Shown here piece by piece: positions 33,320 through 43,869 of a DNA stretch of 64,000 bases. The DNA comes from Diploptera punctata. Lineage: Eukaryota > Arthropoda > Insecta > Blattodea > Blaberidae. Under the pieces are notes generated by a model that saw only the letters and a list, made by a program, of their open reading frames with translations, made no database searches and was not told where the DNA came from. The stretch lies in the NCBI GenBank assembly GCA_030220185.1, contig JASPKZ010010276.1, positions 1,014,591-1,078,590 of the forward strand, read 5' to 3'. Each line of letters starts with the position of its first letter. Within the stretch, counting starts at the first letter, position 1. A program made the translations under genes and the position numbers.

Positions 33320-33630
33320 TGTCGATGGAAATGGGTTTTTTGAGGGAAGCAGTAAGATGTTCAAAACAGGGGAAGAATTAATATTAAATATACAATAGTA
33401 GATTATTCAATGATACGAAATTAAATTGATATGAGCATATACGACGTATGGAAGAATAAAGTTTACCCAGAAAAATATTGGAATGGTGTCAACGTGGAAG
33501 GAGGAGGAAAGGAAGTCCTCGAAACTCGAGGATGCAACAAATAAGAACTGCATTGAGAACAAGAGTACTGGAGGCCAAGGAATATATGGGTAGCAGCAAG
33601 TGTAGGAGGAAAAGAAAAGTGTAATAACAG
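33320..33630 (+). pseudogene. Non-LTR retrotransposon C-terminal fragment, decayed
   Basis: Patches of text such as YEHIRRMEE, PRKILEWCQRGRRRKGSPRN and RMQQIRTALRTR recall the basic C-terminal tail of RTE-like elements (GH/EHIxRM ... GRxxxGxPR). Stops separate the patches and I cannot assign it to families 1 or 2. Confidence 0.5.
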
Positions 33631-33954
33631 AAAGATGTGTAAACATTGAAAATCTGTATATAAATCAAGTAATTAATAAAATTCCTTAAAGATGTTAGTC
33701 ACAATATAAAAGAGAGGTTAAACTAAGGTAAAAAAAAAGAAGATAAAAGAGAGTGAAATGACCAGAAACTTTTGCTCGGATATCTTTATAAAATTTAGGA
33801 TCTTTTACCCACTGCAAACTCTACTACATAAGTACGAGTACCACAGATTCGATTCCCTTCCGAACGAAGAATACTCAGCACTTTTAAGCTTTGAGAAAGT
33901 TCCTTTAATAACGGAATTCTTAGTTATTCCTGGAGTACGTTCATGAAGTAGGCC
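33631..33954. other. Unassigned DNA
   Basis: Purine-rich, with no recognised feature. Confidence 0.4.
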
Positions 33955-36003
33955 TATAGTACATTGCGATGTTGGGAAATGGTTTTTGCAGAATTGAGGA
34001 AAATGTTTAAAATCCGAGCGATAGCGAGGTTTTTAATTTCAGAGATTCTATAAAACGCTTCACAAACGTGCGTTTTACATTATTTTTTGCGCGATGGTGT
34101 TTTCAAAATAATGAATAATAGTAAAATAATAACATCTTCGTAGGAAATATTTGCGTTCATTATGAACAATTGACAAGCGTTAACAGTGTGGGTAGTGTTT
34201 ATTAGTTGAAATAACTGGAGGCCGTGAGATCAGTTAGTGATAAAATGGCGGCAAGTACGTATTTATTGTTTTATATTGTTTCAAATAAAGTTCGGTTCAT
34301 TTAAAATGCAGTGATTTGTTTCGTATAATGTATATTAACACTACCTTTTGGATGTTTTTTGTATATGCATTGTATGTAGCATACATAGAGGGCAGTAGTT
34401 TTCCTTCCTACACGCGTTTTGTAATATTGCAGTTTAGTTATTTTACTACAGTATAGTTATTTTACTACAGTATAGTTATTTTATTACAGTATAGTTATTT
34501 TACTACAGTATAGTTATTTTACTACAGTATAATTATTATATTACAGTATAGTTATTTTATTACAGTATAGTTATTTTATTACAGTATAGTTATTTTACTA
34601 CAGTATAGTTATTTTACTACAGTATAGTTATTTTACTACAGTATAGTTATTTTACTACAGTATAGTTATTTTACTACAGTATAGTTATTTTACTACAGTA
34701 TAGTTATTTTACTACAGTATAATTATTTTATTACAGTATAGTTATTTTATTACAGTATATCTATTTTATTACAGTATATCTATTTTATTACAGTATAGTT
34801 ATTTTATTACAGTATAGTTATTTTATTACAGTATAGTTATTTTATTACAGTATAGTTATTTTATTACAGTATAGTTATTTTATTACAGTATAGTTATTTT
34901 ATTACAGTATAGTTATTTTATTACAGTATAGTTATTTTTTATTACAGTATAGTTATTTTATTACAGTATAGTTATTTTATTACAGTATAGTTATTTTATT
35001 ACAGTATAGTTATTTTATTACAGTATAGTTTTATTTTATTACAGTATAGTTATTTTATTACAGTATAGTTATTTTATTACAGTATAGTTATTTTATTACA
35101 GTATAGTTATTTTATTACAGTATAGTTATTTTATTACAGTATAGTTATTTTATTACAGTATAGTTATTTTATTACAGTATAGTTTATTTTATTACAGTAT
35201 AGTTATTTTATTACAGTATAGTTATTTTATTACAGTATAGTTATTTTATTACAGTATAGTTATTTTATTACAGTATAGTTATTTTATTTACAGTATAGTT
35301 ATTTTATTACAGTATAGTTATTTTATTACAGTATAGTTATTTTATTACAGTATAGTTATTTTATTACAGTATAGTTATTTTATTACAGTATAGTTATTTT
35401 ATTACAGTATAGTTATTTCATTACAGTATAGTTATTTCATTACAGTATAGTTATTTCATTACAGTATAGTTATTTCATTACAGTATAGTTATTTCATTAC
35501 AGTATAGTTATTTCATTACAGTATAGTTATTTCATTACAGTATAGTTATTTTATTACAGTATAGTTATTTTATTACAGTATAGTTATTTTATTACAGTAT
35601 AGTTATTTTATTACAGTATAGTTATTTTATTACAGTATAGTTATTTTATTACAGTATAGTTATTTTATTACAGTATAGTTATTTTATTACAGTATAGTTA
35701 TTTTATTACAGTATAGTTATTTTATTACAGTATAGTTATTTTATTACAGTATAGTTATTTTATTACAGTATAGTTATTTTATTACAGTATAGTTATTTTA
35801 TTACAGTATAGTTATTTTATTACATTATAGTTATTTTATTACATTATAGTTATTTTATTACATTATAGTTATTTTATTACAGTATAGTTATTTTTATTAC
35901 AGTATAGTTATTTGGATTGGCAAACCCCGAACTGTAGGAAGTTGAACTTTCAATCATGGTCGCCATTGCTGTACGACAAAACGCACTATCGCGCAAAAAA
36001 TGT
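33955..36003 (+). mobile_element. Dispersed element Y, enlarged by an internal 19-bp array
   Basis: The parts outside the array (33955-34425 and about 35915-36003) match, inverted, the element at 48640-49210. They share TACATTGCGATGTTGGGAAA, ATGGCGGCAAGTACGTA, AACACTACCTTTTGGATG, GAACTTTCAATCATGGTCGC and a terminal CGCACTATCGCGCAAAAAA. TTTTTTGCGCGATGGTG at 34083 and its inverse at 35984-36000 form short inverted repeats. No coding frame of note. Superfamily unknown. Confidence 0.75.
34427..35915. repeat. 19-bp tandem array, about 78 copies
   Basis: The unit is TAGTTATTTTATTACAGTA. Variants are grouped: TACTACAG units in the first ~300 bp, TCATTACAG units at about 35415-35540, and TTACATTA units at about 35820-35875. 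Occasional one- or two-base insertions shift the phase. It sits inside element Y. Confidence 0.97.
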
Positions 36004-36343
36004 TAAATATTTTCCACAAGTTTGAATAGGTTTACTTTACCCATTGAAATATTATACGCAATTTTTAAATTAAAATCGGCCAATGTTGTTGACTCCATGT
36101 TTTAATTGGTAAAGTTTTAATTGAAATTTCATTAGAATATACATAACGTGCTTTGATATAACGTAACCTGTGTGAACTCATTTATATTGATATCATTCTA
36201 TTGGGTTTAATTTGCAGTAATTGCTGGTGGAAATTAATTACCTCATGGAAAACATTTATAACATTCTCATATTCTTAGAAAGTGTTTCAATAATTAAAGA
36301 TGAAGTAGAATGAAACAGAATATGTTAACTTATTAACATAGTT
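36004..36343. other. Unassigned DNA
   Basis: Nothing recognised between element Y and the following palindrome. Confidence 0.4.
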
Positions 36344-36755
36344 TTAGAATTAAAATATAAAATTATGGAATGTTCACCTGAAAGGCCCGTCTCCTCAACT
36401 TAATTAATTATTTAACTGTAGCGCTTTCAGGACTTGTTCCATCATCGGCAGGATTCAAAACTGGTGTTTCACTGAAGATCTGGTAGAGGGGGTTACATGT
36501 ATTGGGTTCGCTGGAAGATAAACGTACTCGAAGAGATGGAAATCATGAAAGCAGCTTACAACAACGACAATCTGATAAACGAAAATGAACCCAATACATG
36601 TAACCCCCTCTACCAGATCTTCAGTGAAACACCAGTTTTGAATCCTGCCGATGATGGGACAAGTCCTGAAAGCGGTACAGTTAAATAATTAATTAAGTTG
36701 AGGAGACGGACCTTTCAGGTGAATATTCCATAATTTTATATTTTAATTTTGAATA
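36344..36755. mobile_element. Palindromic retroelement-like fragment
   Basis: Arms 36344-36510 and 36585-36755 are inverse copies with few differences (for example ACATGTATTGGGTTC versus GAACCCAATACATGT), separated by 74 bp. The outer parts read TTCACCTGAAAGGCCCGTCT / CTCAACTTAATTAATTATTT and the inverse. Each arm contains a CGATGATGG...CAAGTCCTGAAAG segment. The right arm and spacer keep an open frame (next entry). Confidence 0.8.
36497..36688 (+). pseudogene. C-terminal coding tail of an unidentified retroelement (possibly Penelope-like)
   Basis: The frame reads WKINVLEEMEIMKAAYN, NLINENEPNTCNPLYQIF and SETPVLNPADDGTSPESG before a stop at 36686-36688. The pattern LEExEIxKxxx...LxNxxx...NPLxxIF recalls the end of the GIY-YIG endonuclease part of Penelope-like elements, but I cannot confirm it. 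The inverse arm repeats only the last ~30 codons. A similar tail (NPLYKI ... ADDGTSPE) lies at 16633-16838. Confidence 0.4.
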
Positions 36756-36959
36756 ATACCTCAACGAAACACATCATGAATCTTATAAAAGTTGATAGTT
36801 TTAGAAATCAATATCTTCATAGACAACTTTTGTTTGCAATAGTATGAATTTTAATTGTACTGGTAGAGTTAGAAATACAGAACTTGCTGAACTGAACGGC
36901 ATGAGATCTGAAGAAATTGATCGAATGTATGTTTAATTGTTTAATTAGATTAAGATAAA
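36756..36959. other. Short unassigned spacer
   Basis: Includes ATACCTCAACGAAACACATC, which recalls the outer-arm text of the foldback family but is too short to assign. Confidence 0.35.
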
Positions 36960-37205
36960 AATTAAAAATTAAAATGTACCTGTTGGCAGGTGCCGTCATC
37001 CGCAACTTTGTTAAAATCATGTATGTAAAATATTCCTAACTAGAGACCTTTCGGAAGTTAACTTCCATCATCATCAAGATACTAGTAGCGTATACTCATC
37101 CTGCTGATGATGTAAGTTAACTTTCGAAAGGCCTCCAATTAATAATATTTTACATACACCATTTTAACAAAGTTGAGGACGACAACGCCTACCAACAGGT
37201 ACATT
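36960..37205. mobile_element. Palindromic element with CTGATGA...GAAA segments
   Basis: AAAATGTACCTGTTGGCAGG at 36971 faces CCTACCAACAGGTACATTTT at 37190, with AAAATATTCCTAACTAGAGA / ACCTTTCGGAAGTTAACTTC on the left and CTTTCGAAAGGCCTCCAATT on the right. It shares GTTGAGGACGAC and CGAAAGGCCTCC with the foldback family at 38165. The tiny frame over CCTGCTGATGATG would read PADD, parallel to the palindrome before it. Confidence 0.7.
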
Positions 37206-37320
37206 TTAATTTTTAATGTTTTATCTTATGACTCTTCACCTCAACGGAATTTAATATTAATTTTATTATTATTAATTACATTAGTATTAAACAAGAATAA
37301 ATATGTATATACATTTTATG

Positions 37321-37408
37321 TATTGTGTGTGTGTGCGTGCGTGCGTGCGTGCGTGTGTGTGTGTGTGTGCGTGCGTGCGTGCGTGTGTGTGTGTGTGTGC
37401 GCGCGCGT
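37321..37408. repeat. (GT)n/(GCGT)n microsatellite
   Basis: GTGTGT and GCGTGCGT blocks ending in GCGCGCG and a T run. Cysteine- or histidine-rich open frames over it are artefacts. Confidence 0.95.
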
Positions 37409-37429
37409 TTTTTTTTTTTCAATATAACT

Positions 37430-38160
37430 CTAGAACTCCTGGAGAAATTCAACCAAACTTGGTACATGTATTACTTACGACCTGGAAAATAAAAGATCAT
37501 TAACACCCCTAGTGATTGAGAGAGGGGTAGCGTATAAAAATAATTGAGAATAACCAATATTAGCTATAATCGAATACATAGTTTTCGACGTCGCTGTGTT
37601 GATTGGTAAACAGTACCAATGATATTATTTTTAAATATCATATCTCAGATCCTACACGTGCTATAGGTCGCACTTGGGCTTAAATGGCATCGAGATTGTC
37701 ACCAAGCAGCATAGCAACCCTGAAAACTATGAATTTGACACCAATTCGGATATTTAGAATATTTTATTGTTCACCCTCCTAGATGCACTAGGGTCAAACA
37801 TTTCTTTGACCCTTACATTGGCAAAACATTAACTTCTGATACCAGCTATTTAAATTTGGCAACCGCACTGAAAACGAAATTGTGCATAACTGTTATTATT
37901 AGGTAATTCCACACACATTTTAGTAATTTCTTATCGTTAGCTTTTCTTCTTTTTTATTAAAACAGTTAATTAAAACGATTGATGTATGCTATAGGACACC
38001 TTTATAATTTAAGGATTAAAATAAACCTAAAAGACCGTTATTACAACCAATTCTATAGTTGTCGTGTTCGCAGATATGAATACTGGTACATCTGACGCCG
38101 TTAAGTACAAATTCAGTCACCAATGACATGGGGGTAAGAAGGGGTAAAAACAAAAATCAT
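37430..38160. other. Unassigned DNA
   Basis: About 730 bp with no frame above background. AACTCTAGAACTCCTGGAGA and the following 80 bp have the look of an interspersed repeat end, but there is no second copy in the window to support it. Confidence 0.35.
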
Positions 38161-38164
38161 CACT

Positions 38165-38490
38165 TTTGAAATTCATGTTAAAGCACTGTTGAGGTTATGT
38201 AATAAGATGTTAATTATATAATTTTTACCTGGTAAGTCAGTCGTCCTCAACTAAGTTATTAAACTTCAAGTTATTCTAATATGGAGGCCTTTCGAAAACA
38301 ATGTTTCATCTTCTGCGCTATAACTGGAACTGATGGATGATTGTGCCATCAGTTCCATTTAAAACGCAGAAGATGAAACATTGTTTTCGAAAGGCCACCA
38401 TATTAGAATAACTTGAAGAAGTTTAATAACTTAGTTGAAGACGAATGACTTACCAGGTAAAAAATTGTATAATTATCATCTTAAAAATAA
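38165..38490. mobile_element. Foldback element related to the 68-bp satellite, second copy
   Basis: The left arm has TTCATGTTAAAGCACTGTTG, ACCTGGTAAGTCAGTCGTCC, TTATTCTAATATGGAGGCCT and GAAAACAATGTTTCATCTTC. After a 40-bp loop the right arm is its inverse, ending near TTACCAGGTAAAAAATTGTA and CATCTTA. The left outer arm is the fuller one and matches the DNA at 20095-20190 beside the satellite. Confidence 0.85.
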
Positions 38491-38654
38491 AAATGTCCAA
38501 AATGACAATTATTCGTGTCGAATACAGTTTTCGGGGTAACTAAACAGATTGGTGATAAGACTGTGATAAATACTGGCGCAATGTTGGAAATCAGCTATAT
38601 TATAACCACATTTGGAAGGTATGACCACCATAAAATTATAATGGATGAATAAAC

Positions 38655-38965
38655 AATAAACTACATGTTCTTTTTAGGAAGCCAGATTGTAATAAAAACA
38701 GTTAAGTCTCGTAGACTGCGATGGGCAGGACATGTGGCACATATGGGAATAAAATACGTGCATGGAAGCTTCTTGTAGGAAAACCAGAGGGAAAACGCCC
38801 AGTTGGTAGACCAAGAATGAGGTGGGAGAATAACATTAACTATGATTTGAAGGAAGTAGATTATACAGGGAATGATTGGAAAGCATTAGATCAGGATAGG
38901 GATGTATGGAGAGCTTATGTCCGCACGGCCATGAACCTATTGGTTCGATAGTGCCAGTGAGTAAG
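38655..38965 (+). pseudogene. RTE-like 3' end, family 2
   Basis: Starts with ATGTTCTTTTTAGGAAGCCAG and continues RRLRWAGHVA; the frame 38721-38951 then reads GKRPVGRPRMRWENNINYDL and DVWRAYVRTAMNL to a stop. The terminus is CGATAGTGCCAGTGAGTAAG. Only the last ~100 codons of the polymerase are present. Confidence 0.88.
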
Positions 38966-38974
38966 TAAGAATAT

Positions 38975-39615
38975 GTATTGAGATCAATACCTAGGAACAA
39001 TAATTACAAATCGGAATGAGGTACAGAAATAAATTAAACATAAATTTAATTCCGAATATATATGTTATTACGCATTATAGAGATGTTTATAATACTAACT
39101 TCTCAAAATAAACGTTAAACTGAAAATATGCAAAACACATTAAACTGAAAAAAAGAATAAAACTTTTATTCTTCCAATTATATGGATACGAAACATGGGC
39201 TCTTACTTTAAGGGAGGAGAGATATTACGAGTAGGCTATTTGAGAATAAAATTCTTAGGAAAATTTTCGGATCAAAAGGAGACGAACACACAGGTGAATG
39301 GAGAAAACTCAACATTGAGCTACATGATCTTTATGGGTACCCAGAAGTAACACGAACAGTAGAATCTCGTAGACTGCGTTTAGCAGGGCATAGCATTAAT
39401 GGGGAATGGAAGAAGGGTATGGTATCTTCTTGTAGTAGCATCAAAGTAAAAGCGCTCTGTAGGTAGACCAAGAATGAGGTGGGATAATAACATTAACCAT
39501 GACTTGAGGGAGATAAATTATACAGGAAATGATAGGAAAACATAAGCTCAGGCTAGTGATGCATGGAGAGCTTATATCCGCCCGGCCATGAACCTACGGT
39601 TTCTATAGTGAAAAA
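38975..39615 (+). pseudogene. RTE-like 3' end, family 2, older second copy
   Basis: Begins TCAATACCTAGGAACAATAA (equivalent to 55425 in the long copy), passes GGATACGAAACATGGGCTCT, CGTAGACTGCGTTTAGCAGG and ACCAAGAATGAGGTGGGATA, and ends near GGTTTCTATAGTG. Many stops and frameshifts. It follows the previous copy head to tail with a gap of about ten bases. Confidence 0.85.
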
Positions 39616-40152
39616 GGACTACGACAAAATGAATATGAATGAATTCCAGAAAGTTAGAGAAAAAGAGGAAAACAGATTACAAGACGGAAAATTATAAAAA
39701 AAGGTATGGAGAGCAAACGTTATTGTGAAATATGGAGCAAAAGTTGTTGCTTGGACATTGTCATTTTACTCTAGTAGATCAGTACCAGGTTCAGAAAACC
39801 AAATCTAACGATTGGGAGTTCCGACCGCTAGCCTGATGCCATCTCTCTACTGGTTATATAAACGTTAATTTCTGTGATTAACACATGTGGATGTGAGATC
39901 ACTAACTGACTGGTGGGCCAACGGCCTTCTAGGAATTCGCGCTATGGATTTGGGGTTTAGTAGTATCAATTGCATATTCTCTAATTTTAATCGATTAGTA
40001 TGTATGTTATATTAATTCTACTGTTCATTTAATTTATTTTAGTTTCGTTGTCAAAATTTGAGGATACTAGCAATGATGAACGATGTCATTATTTAAAATG
40101 TCGAAAAGCACACAAATTACGTATAAAATGTTATTTACCTCCCGAATATATA
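39616..40152. other. Unassigned DNA
   Basis: No recognised feature in about 540 bp. Confidence 0.4.
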
Positions 40153-40938
40153 TACAGGGTGTTGCAAAAAACACCGAAAACGGAGGTAAAGTAGAATTGT
40201 GATATCTTGAACATTTTTAATAAGATATTAATGTCCGAAAATGATGTGTTTTCACACAGTGAATAGCTAACTTCTCAAGAGTTCCGTTAGTTGGATTTCA
40301 AGACTCAGTACTTGACAATACTGTCACAGTCATATCAAGTTTTCAAAATACCCACCTCCCATCTTATTGCAGAGCGTACATCGGCGGTGTAGTGATTGGC
40401 GCACACGTTCAAATACTCCTGGCCTTGTTCGAGTTATTTCTGCAGCAGTGTGGTTTCGGGCTATAAGATTCATACGTGACTCTACTGGAGTCTGATAAAC
40501 AGACTGTTTCATGTCGCCCCACAAAAAGTGATCGAAAGGGTTGAGATCAGATGATTTCGGAGGCCGTGGGACTGGTCCCCCTTTGCCAATCCATTTACCT
40601 GTTTACGTGGTATCCAAATGTCTCCTCACATTGGCATCGAAGTGAACTGAAGTCATGTTGCAGCAACATTTTGTTGCGAAGCCACAACGGCACTTCTTGA
40701 AGTAATGTCGGTAAAACTTCCATTATAAATGTGTAGTATCCAGCTCAATTTATGTGCGTGTTTGACCCTATGTCAAGTAACGAGTCTTCAAATCAGAACT
40801 AACACTGATCTTGAGACTTAACTGTTCATAGTGTGAAAACGCATCATTTCCGGACACTGGGACCTTATTAAAAATGATCGACATATTTCAATATACTACC
40901 GCACCGCCGTTGTCGGTGTTTATTTTTTCAACACCCTA
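40153..40938 (-). mobile_element. Internally deleted Tc1/mariner-superfamily element
   Basis: The ends are inverse: CAGGGTGTTGCAAAAAACAC at 40155 and TTTTTTCAACACCCTA at 40924-40939, each next to TA. At about 786 bp it is too short for a complete transposase and holds only the 3' part of one. The ends resemble the CAGGGTG type also seen at 762-1263. Confidence 0.75.
40330..40680 (-). pseudogene. Tc1/mariner-superfamily transposase, C-terminal part
   Basis: The minus strand gives TSVHFDANVRRHLDT (upstream), GGPVPRPPKSSDLNPF, DHFLWGDMKQSVYQTPVES, ITRTRPGVFERVRQS and GGGYFENLI before a stop. SSDLNPFDHFLWG is the last catalytic segment, with Asp at the place of the third acidic residue. A frameshift near 40530-40560 and a stop near 40605 break it, and the first catalytic Asp and the DNA-binding domain are gone. 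Confidence 0.75.
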
Positions 40939-41073
40939 TATGTATAATGTTTTCTCTGAAGAAAATTCCTCAAAATGCCTATAAATTGAACGAGAAGTTC
41001 ACGTAAACATAACCTATAGAATAATAATATGATCGGTCAGGGCAACATGGCAGTCAATATACGATTACAATGC

Positions 41074-41340
41074 TTATGCTGAACAACCCTCTGTAGGGGA
41101 AGGGGAAGAGAAATGAGGAAACCAAGTCAAGACGGGGAACAAATACAACTCCAGGGAAAAAATCGTATACATTAATCCAGAATCGATTACCTTCAAGAGC
41201 CACCTCCAGTCTATTGTTTTGAATAACATAAGTAGTATGTTTTGAAAAGGTATAGTGCTTCTGCCTCAACACGATCACACGACTCCTGACGTCACTGCGA
41301 CAACATTACCCCTACAGCAGGTTGTTCAACTCAGCATATA
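41074..41340. mobile_element. Candidate MITE with imperfect inverted ends
   Basis: TATGCTGAACAACCCTCTGT near 41076 and ACAGCAGGTTGTTCAACTCA near 41314 are imperfect inverses over about 25 bp, 265 bp apart. No clear target duplication, and no second copy in the window. Confidence 0.4.
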
Positions 41341-41713
41341 ACAGCTGCAATATCTGTTTACTAGAATAAGAAGAATAACCAAATTATCGAATAGACACTA
41401 ACACAAAAAAATTAAGATACATCGTACACCCATGCGGTTTTCGAAATTTCCTAGTAATATAAAGTTCATATTTAAAAATAGCTCGAAAATAAAATTAAAT
41501 TTTGTAAAATATATTGAATGTTTCAGAGAATGTCATTACTTCTCATTTTATATCGTAGTCTGGGTGTTGTGGCATTGGTCTATGAATTGCAAATAAATTC
41601 GATGTTTCGTCTTCGTCTGTTGGAAGCATCATCAGTGTTCTTCCATCGATGCCCCTAGAATTGACGTCGTAGGATTAGCTTTGTATTTTGTAAACCGCAA
41701 TTAAACTATTTTT
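41341..41713. other. Unassigned DNA
   Basis: Nothing recognised. Confidence 0.4.
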
Positions 41714-41740
41714 TATATATTAATAATAATAATAATAATG

Positions 41741-41800
<60 letters not shown>

Positions 41801-41858
41801 TAATAATAATAATAATAATGACGATGATGACGATGATGACGACGATGACGACGACGAA
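41714..41858. repeat. (TAA)n then (GAY)n microsatellite
   Basis: AAT repeats from about 41721 to 41820, then GATGACGAC units to 41858. Confidence 0.95.
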
Positions 41859-41929
41859 ATATATCTTCTTTCTTATTCGTACTTCAATCTCTCTGTTTTA
41901 GGTTTTTTTTCGTGCCCCATGCTACCCAG

Positions 41930-42247
41930 CCCGTAGAGTTGCACGACTCAAAAATTAGAGCACATGCTTACTTTTTTGACCACACAAGGACATGGAAGAC
42001 CTCTCCGAGTAATTCAGACCATCTCCGAGCCAGCACGAATTTTAAGTCAAAGCACACAATTCACTCACACATTCATACTAAACTAGGCGAATATGATAAA
42101 TTTATTATAATGGCCAAATGGTGCTTCCCGACATTTGCCTCACGGATGAGGAAAATCCTCAAAAAAATCTTTGCCCATGAAACTTGATCGAACCCAGGCC
42201 TTCTTCATACGAGGCAACGGCATTATCGCGAGAGCACAGCGGTGGTG
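41930..42247 (-). mobile_element. SINE family A, tail type 3
   Basis: On the minus strand: degenerate head with CACCGCTGTGCTCTCGCGAT and GGGTTCGATCAAGTTTCATG, body with GAGGCAAATGTCGGGAAGCA, then tail type 3 holding CTCGGAGAGGTCTTCCATGT and CCTTGTGTGGTCAAAAAAGT. The same tail, less altered, is at 44130-44200. More diverged than the copy beside it. Confidence 0.68.
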
Positions 42248-42264
42248 ATGATGATGATGATGAT

Positions 42265-42450
42265 GACGACAAAAACGACGGTCAGATGGTGTTCGGGGAC
42301 CGTTTGGGCCTTACGTTTACTGGCATTCCTCTTCCAGGTGAGGAAAAACTCCGAAAATACCTCACCTAGGAAACTTGTCCCGACCGGGGATCGAACCCGG
42401 GTCCTCTGCGTGATAAGGTAGCATGCTACCTCGATACCACAGCGGTGAAT
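42265..42450 (-). mobile_element. SINE family A, tail replaced by a GAT microsatellite
   Basis: Good head: CACCGCTGTGGTATCGAGGT, B-box GGGTTCGATCCCCGGTCGGG and body ending AACGGTCCCCGAACACCATC. The body then meets a GAT/CAT run (42247-42275) instead of any of the three tails. It lies in tandem with the previous SINE. Confidence 0.85.
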
Positions 42451-42894
42451 AGTTAAAATGAACTCGAATGTATAAATTAAAGCAGGACACGTTTCTAATG
42501 CATATGAATATTGAAATATACATAATGTTGAATATTAATAATTCAATTAAAAATTTAAATATTAATTATAAAATGAGTTTATTCATTCTCAGAAAGTTAT
42601 TATAAATCAATTAACCGTTCAGTGAGTGCTTTCTTCTAGGTTTCTCTATGGTTATCAATACTTTTAAAATTCATTGTTCAAAACCGTTAAAAGTTAAAGA
42701 GTTACCTTCTTAGGTCAGAGTCGTCGTCCTCAACTTATATAAAAAACCCACCATACGATTTCGTTAGGAAGAAGCTTTAGTCACGTACAACACTATATTA
42801 GGACCAGCACCGAGAACATAAAGTATTGTAGCGAAGAAAGGCCTGCTGAAGATGGAATAGAGATTCTGAAAGGCCTTCAGACAAAAAAAAGCAT
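42451..42894. other. Mostly unassigned, with a palindrome-family echo at 42705-42890
   Basis: GTCGTCGTCCTCAACTTATA and GAAAGGCCTGCTGAAGATGG ... CTGAAAGGCC recall the conserved parts of the palindromic elements at 36344 and 38165 but are too diverged to delimit an element. Confidence 0.35.
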
Positions 42895-43165
42895 ACATAT
42901 TACGGTATTACAAAACGCGTGTGGGAAGTAAAACCACTGCCCTCTATGTATGCTACATACAATGAATATACAAAAAACATCCAAAAGGTAGTGTTAATAT
43001 ACATTATATGAAACAAATCACTGCATTGTAAATGAAACATATAAAACAATAAATACGTACTTGCCGCCATTTTATACTTGATTAGTGTATCGCTATCGCT
43101 CGGTTTTTAAATATTTTCCTCGTTTCTGTAAAAACCACTGCCCAACCTCGCATCGTAATATACTA
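42895..43165 (-). mobile_element. Element Y, fragment
   Basis: Inverse match to 33955-34420: AAAACGCGTGTGGGAAGTAA, CCACTGCCCTCTATGTATGC, CAAAAGGTAGTGTTAATATA, TACGTACTTGCCGCCATTTT and AACCTCGCATCGTAATATAC. About 170 bp present in the other copies is missing between CCATTTTAT and GCTATCGCTC. The 19-bp unit region is not included. Confidence 0.75.
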
Positions 43166-43869
43166 TTAAAACTTGAAATATACTATCCTTACCCAAACTC
43201 CATCATCTGGCCGTAGCAGCACCATTGTATGTACCAGTACGTTTTAACATGTAGTGTATTCGGATGGATTTTGGACATTAGGATATCATATACATAAACT
43301 GAACCAAGTTGTTTGAGGATAGGAACTAGTGTATGGGATTAATGGATGCGGTATTAAACCTTCGCGTTTCCTAAGCCAAAGAGTTAAAGTGAATAAATGC
43401 ATTTTATTGAATTACATGGTTGGTTAATATATTTCTATTTAAAGAGTTTATGAATATAGTGGGTTATTTTAGTCCACTGATGTATTTCCAATGCTACATT
43501 CCTCCATAATTTTAACATGCGTAACTGATGGTTGAAAAGAGTAATTTTTGTCCGATATAAAACCTAGTCTCTTAATCGAGTTTTCTCAAGGGCTAAAAGT
43601 CAGATGAAATTTCCAATTTATATCTTCCCGTGAATATTACCTCAGCGATAAAGTCTATAATCTCGGTAATTGAAAACTAACTTGGCTCTTAGCCCATAGG
43701 AAGTGCAGGTTCATCCATACCGAAGGCTATCGATTAAAATTCTATGAAGTTTGTATTTTTGTAATCTTACTAATATGCGTAATTTGCAACAAATAAAACG
43801 CCATAATACAGAGTTTTGTGCATCTTCTTCAATATATAGCCTACCTTCTTTTTATGTTTAAGGTCGAAG
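43166..43869. other. Unassigned DNA
   Basis: About 700 bp with no frame or known repeat. Confidence 0.4.

Noticed and set aside
34240..34290. First exon ATGGCGGCAAGTACG of a host gene
   Set aside because: The same segment occurs in the inverted element Y copies at 42895 and 48640 and has no continuing frame.
36344..36755. LTR retrotransposon with inverted terminal repeats
   Set aside because: The repeats are inverted, not direct, no primer-binding site or polypurine tract is visible, and the reading frame does not resemble gag or pol.
37173..37503. Cys/Val- and His/Thr-rich small proteins
   Set aside because: They are translations of the GT/GCGT microsatellite on both strands.
42184..42369. 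Plus-strand frame with an Asp run (GGDDDDDDD)
   Set aside because: It covers two SINE copies and the GAT microsatellite between them.
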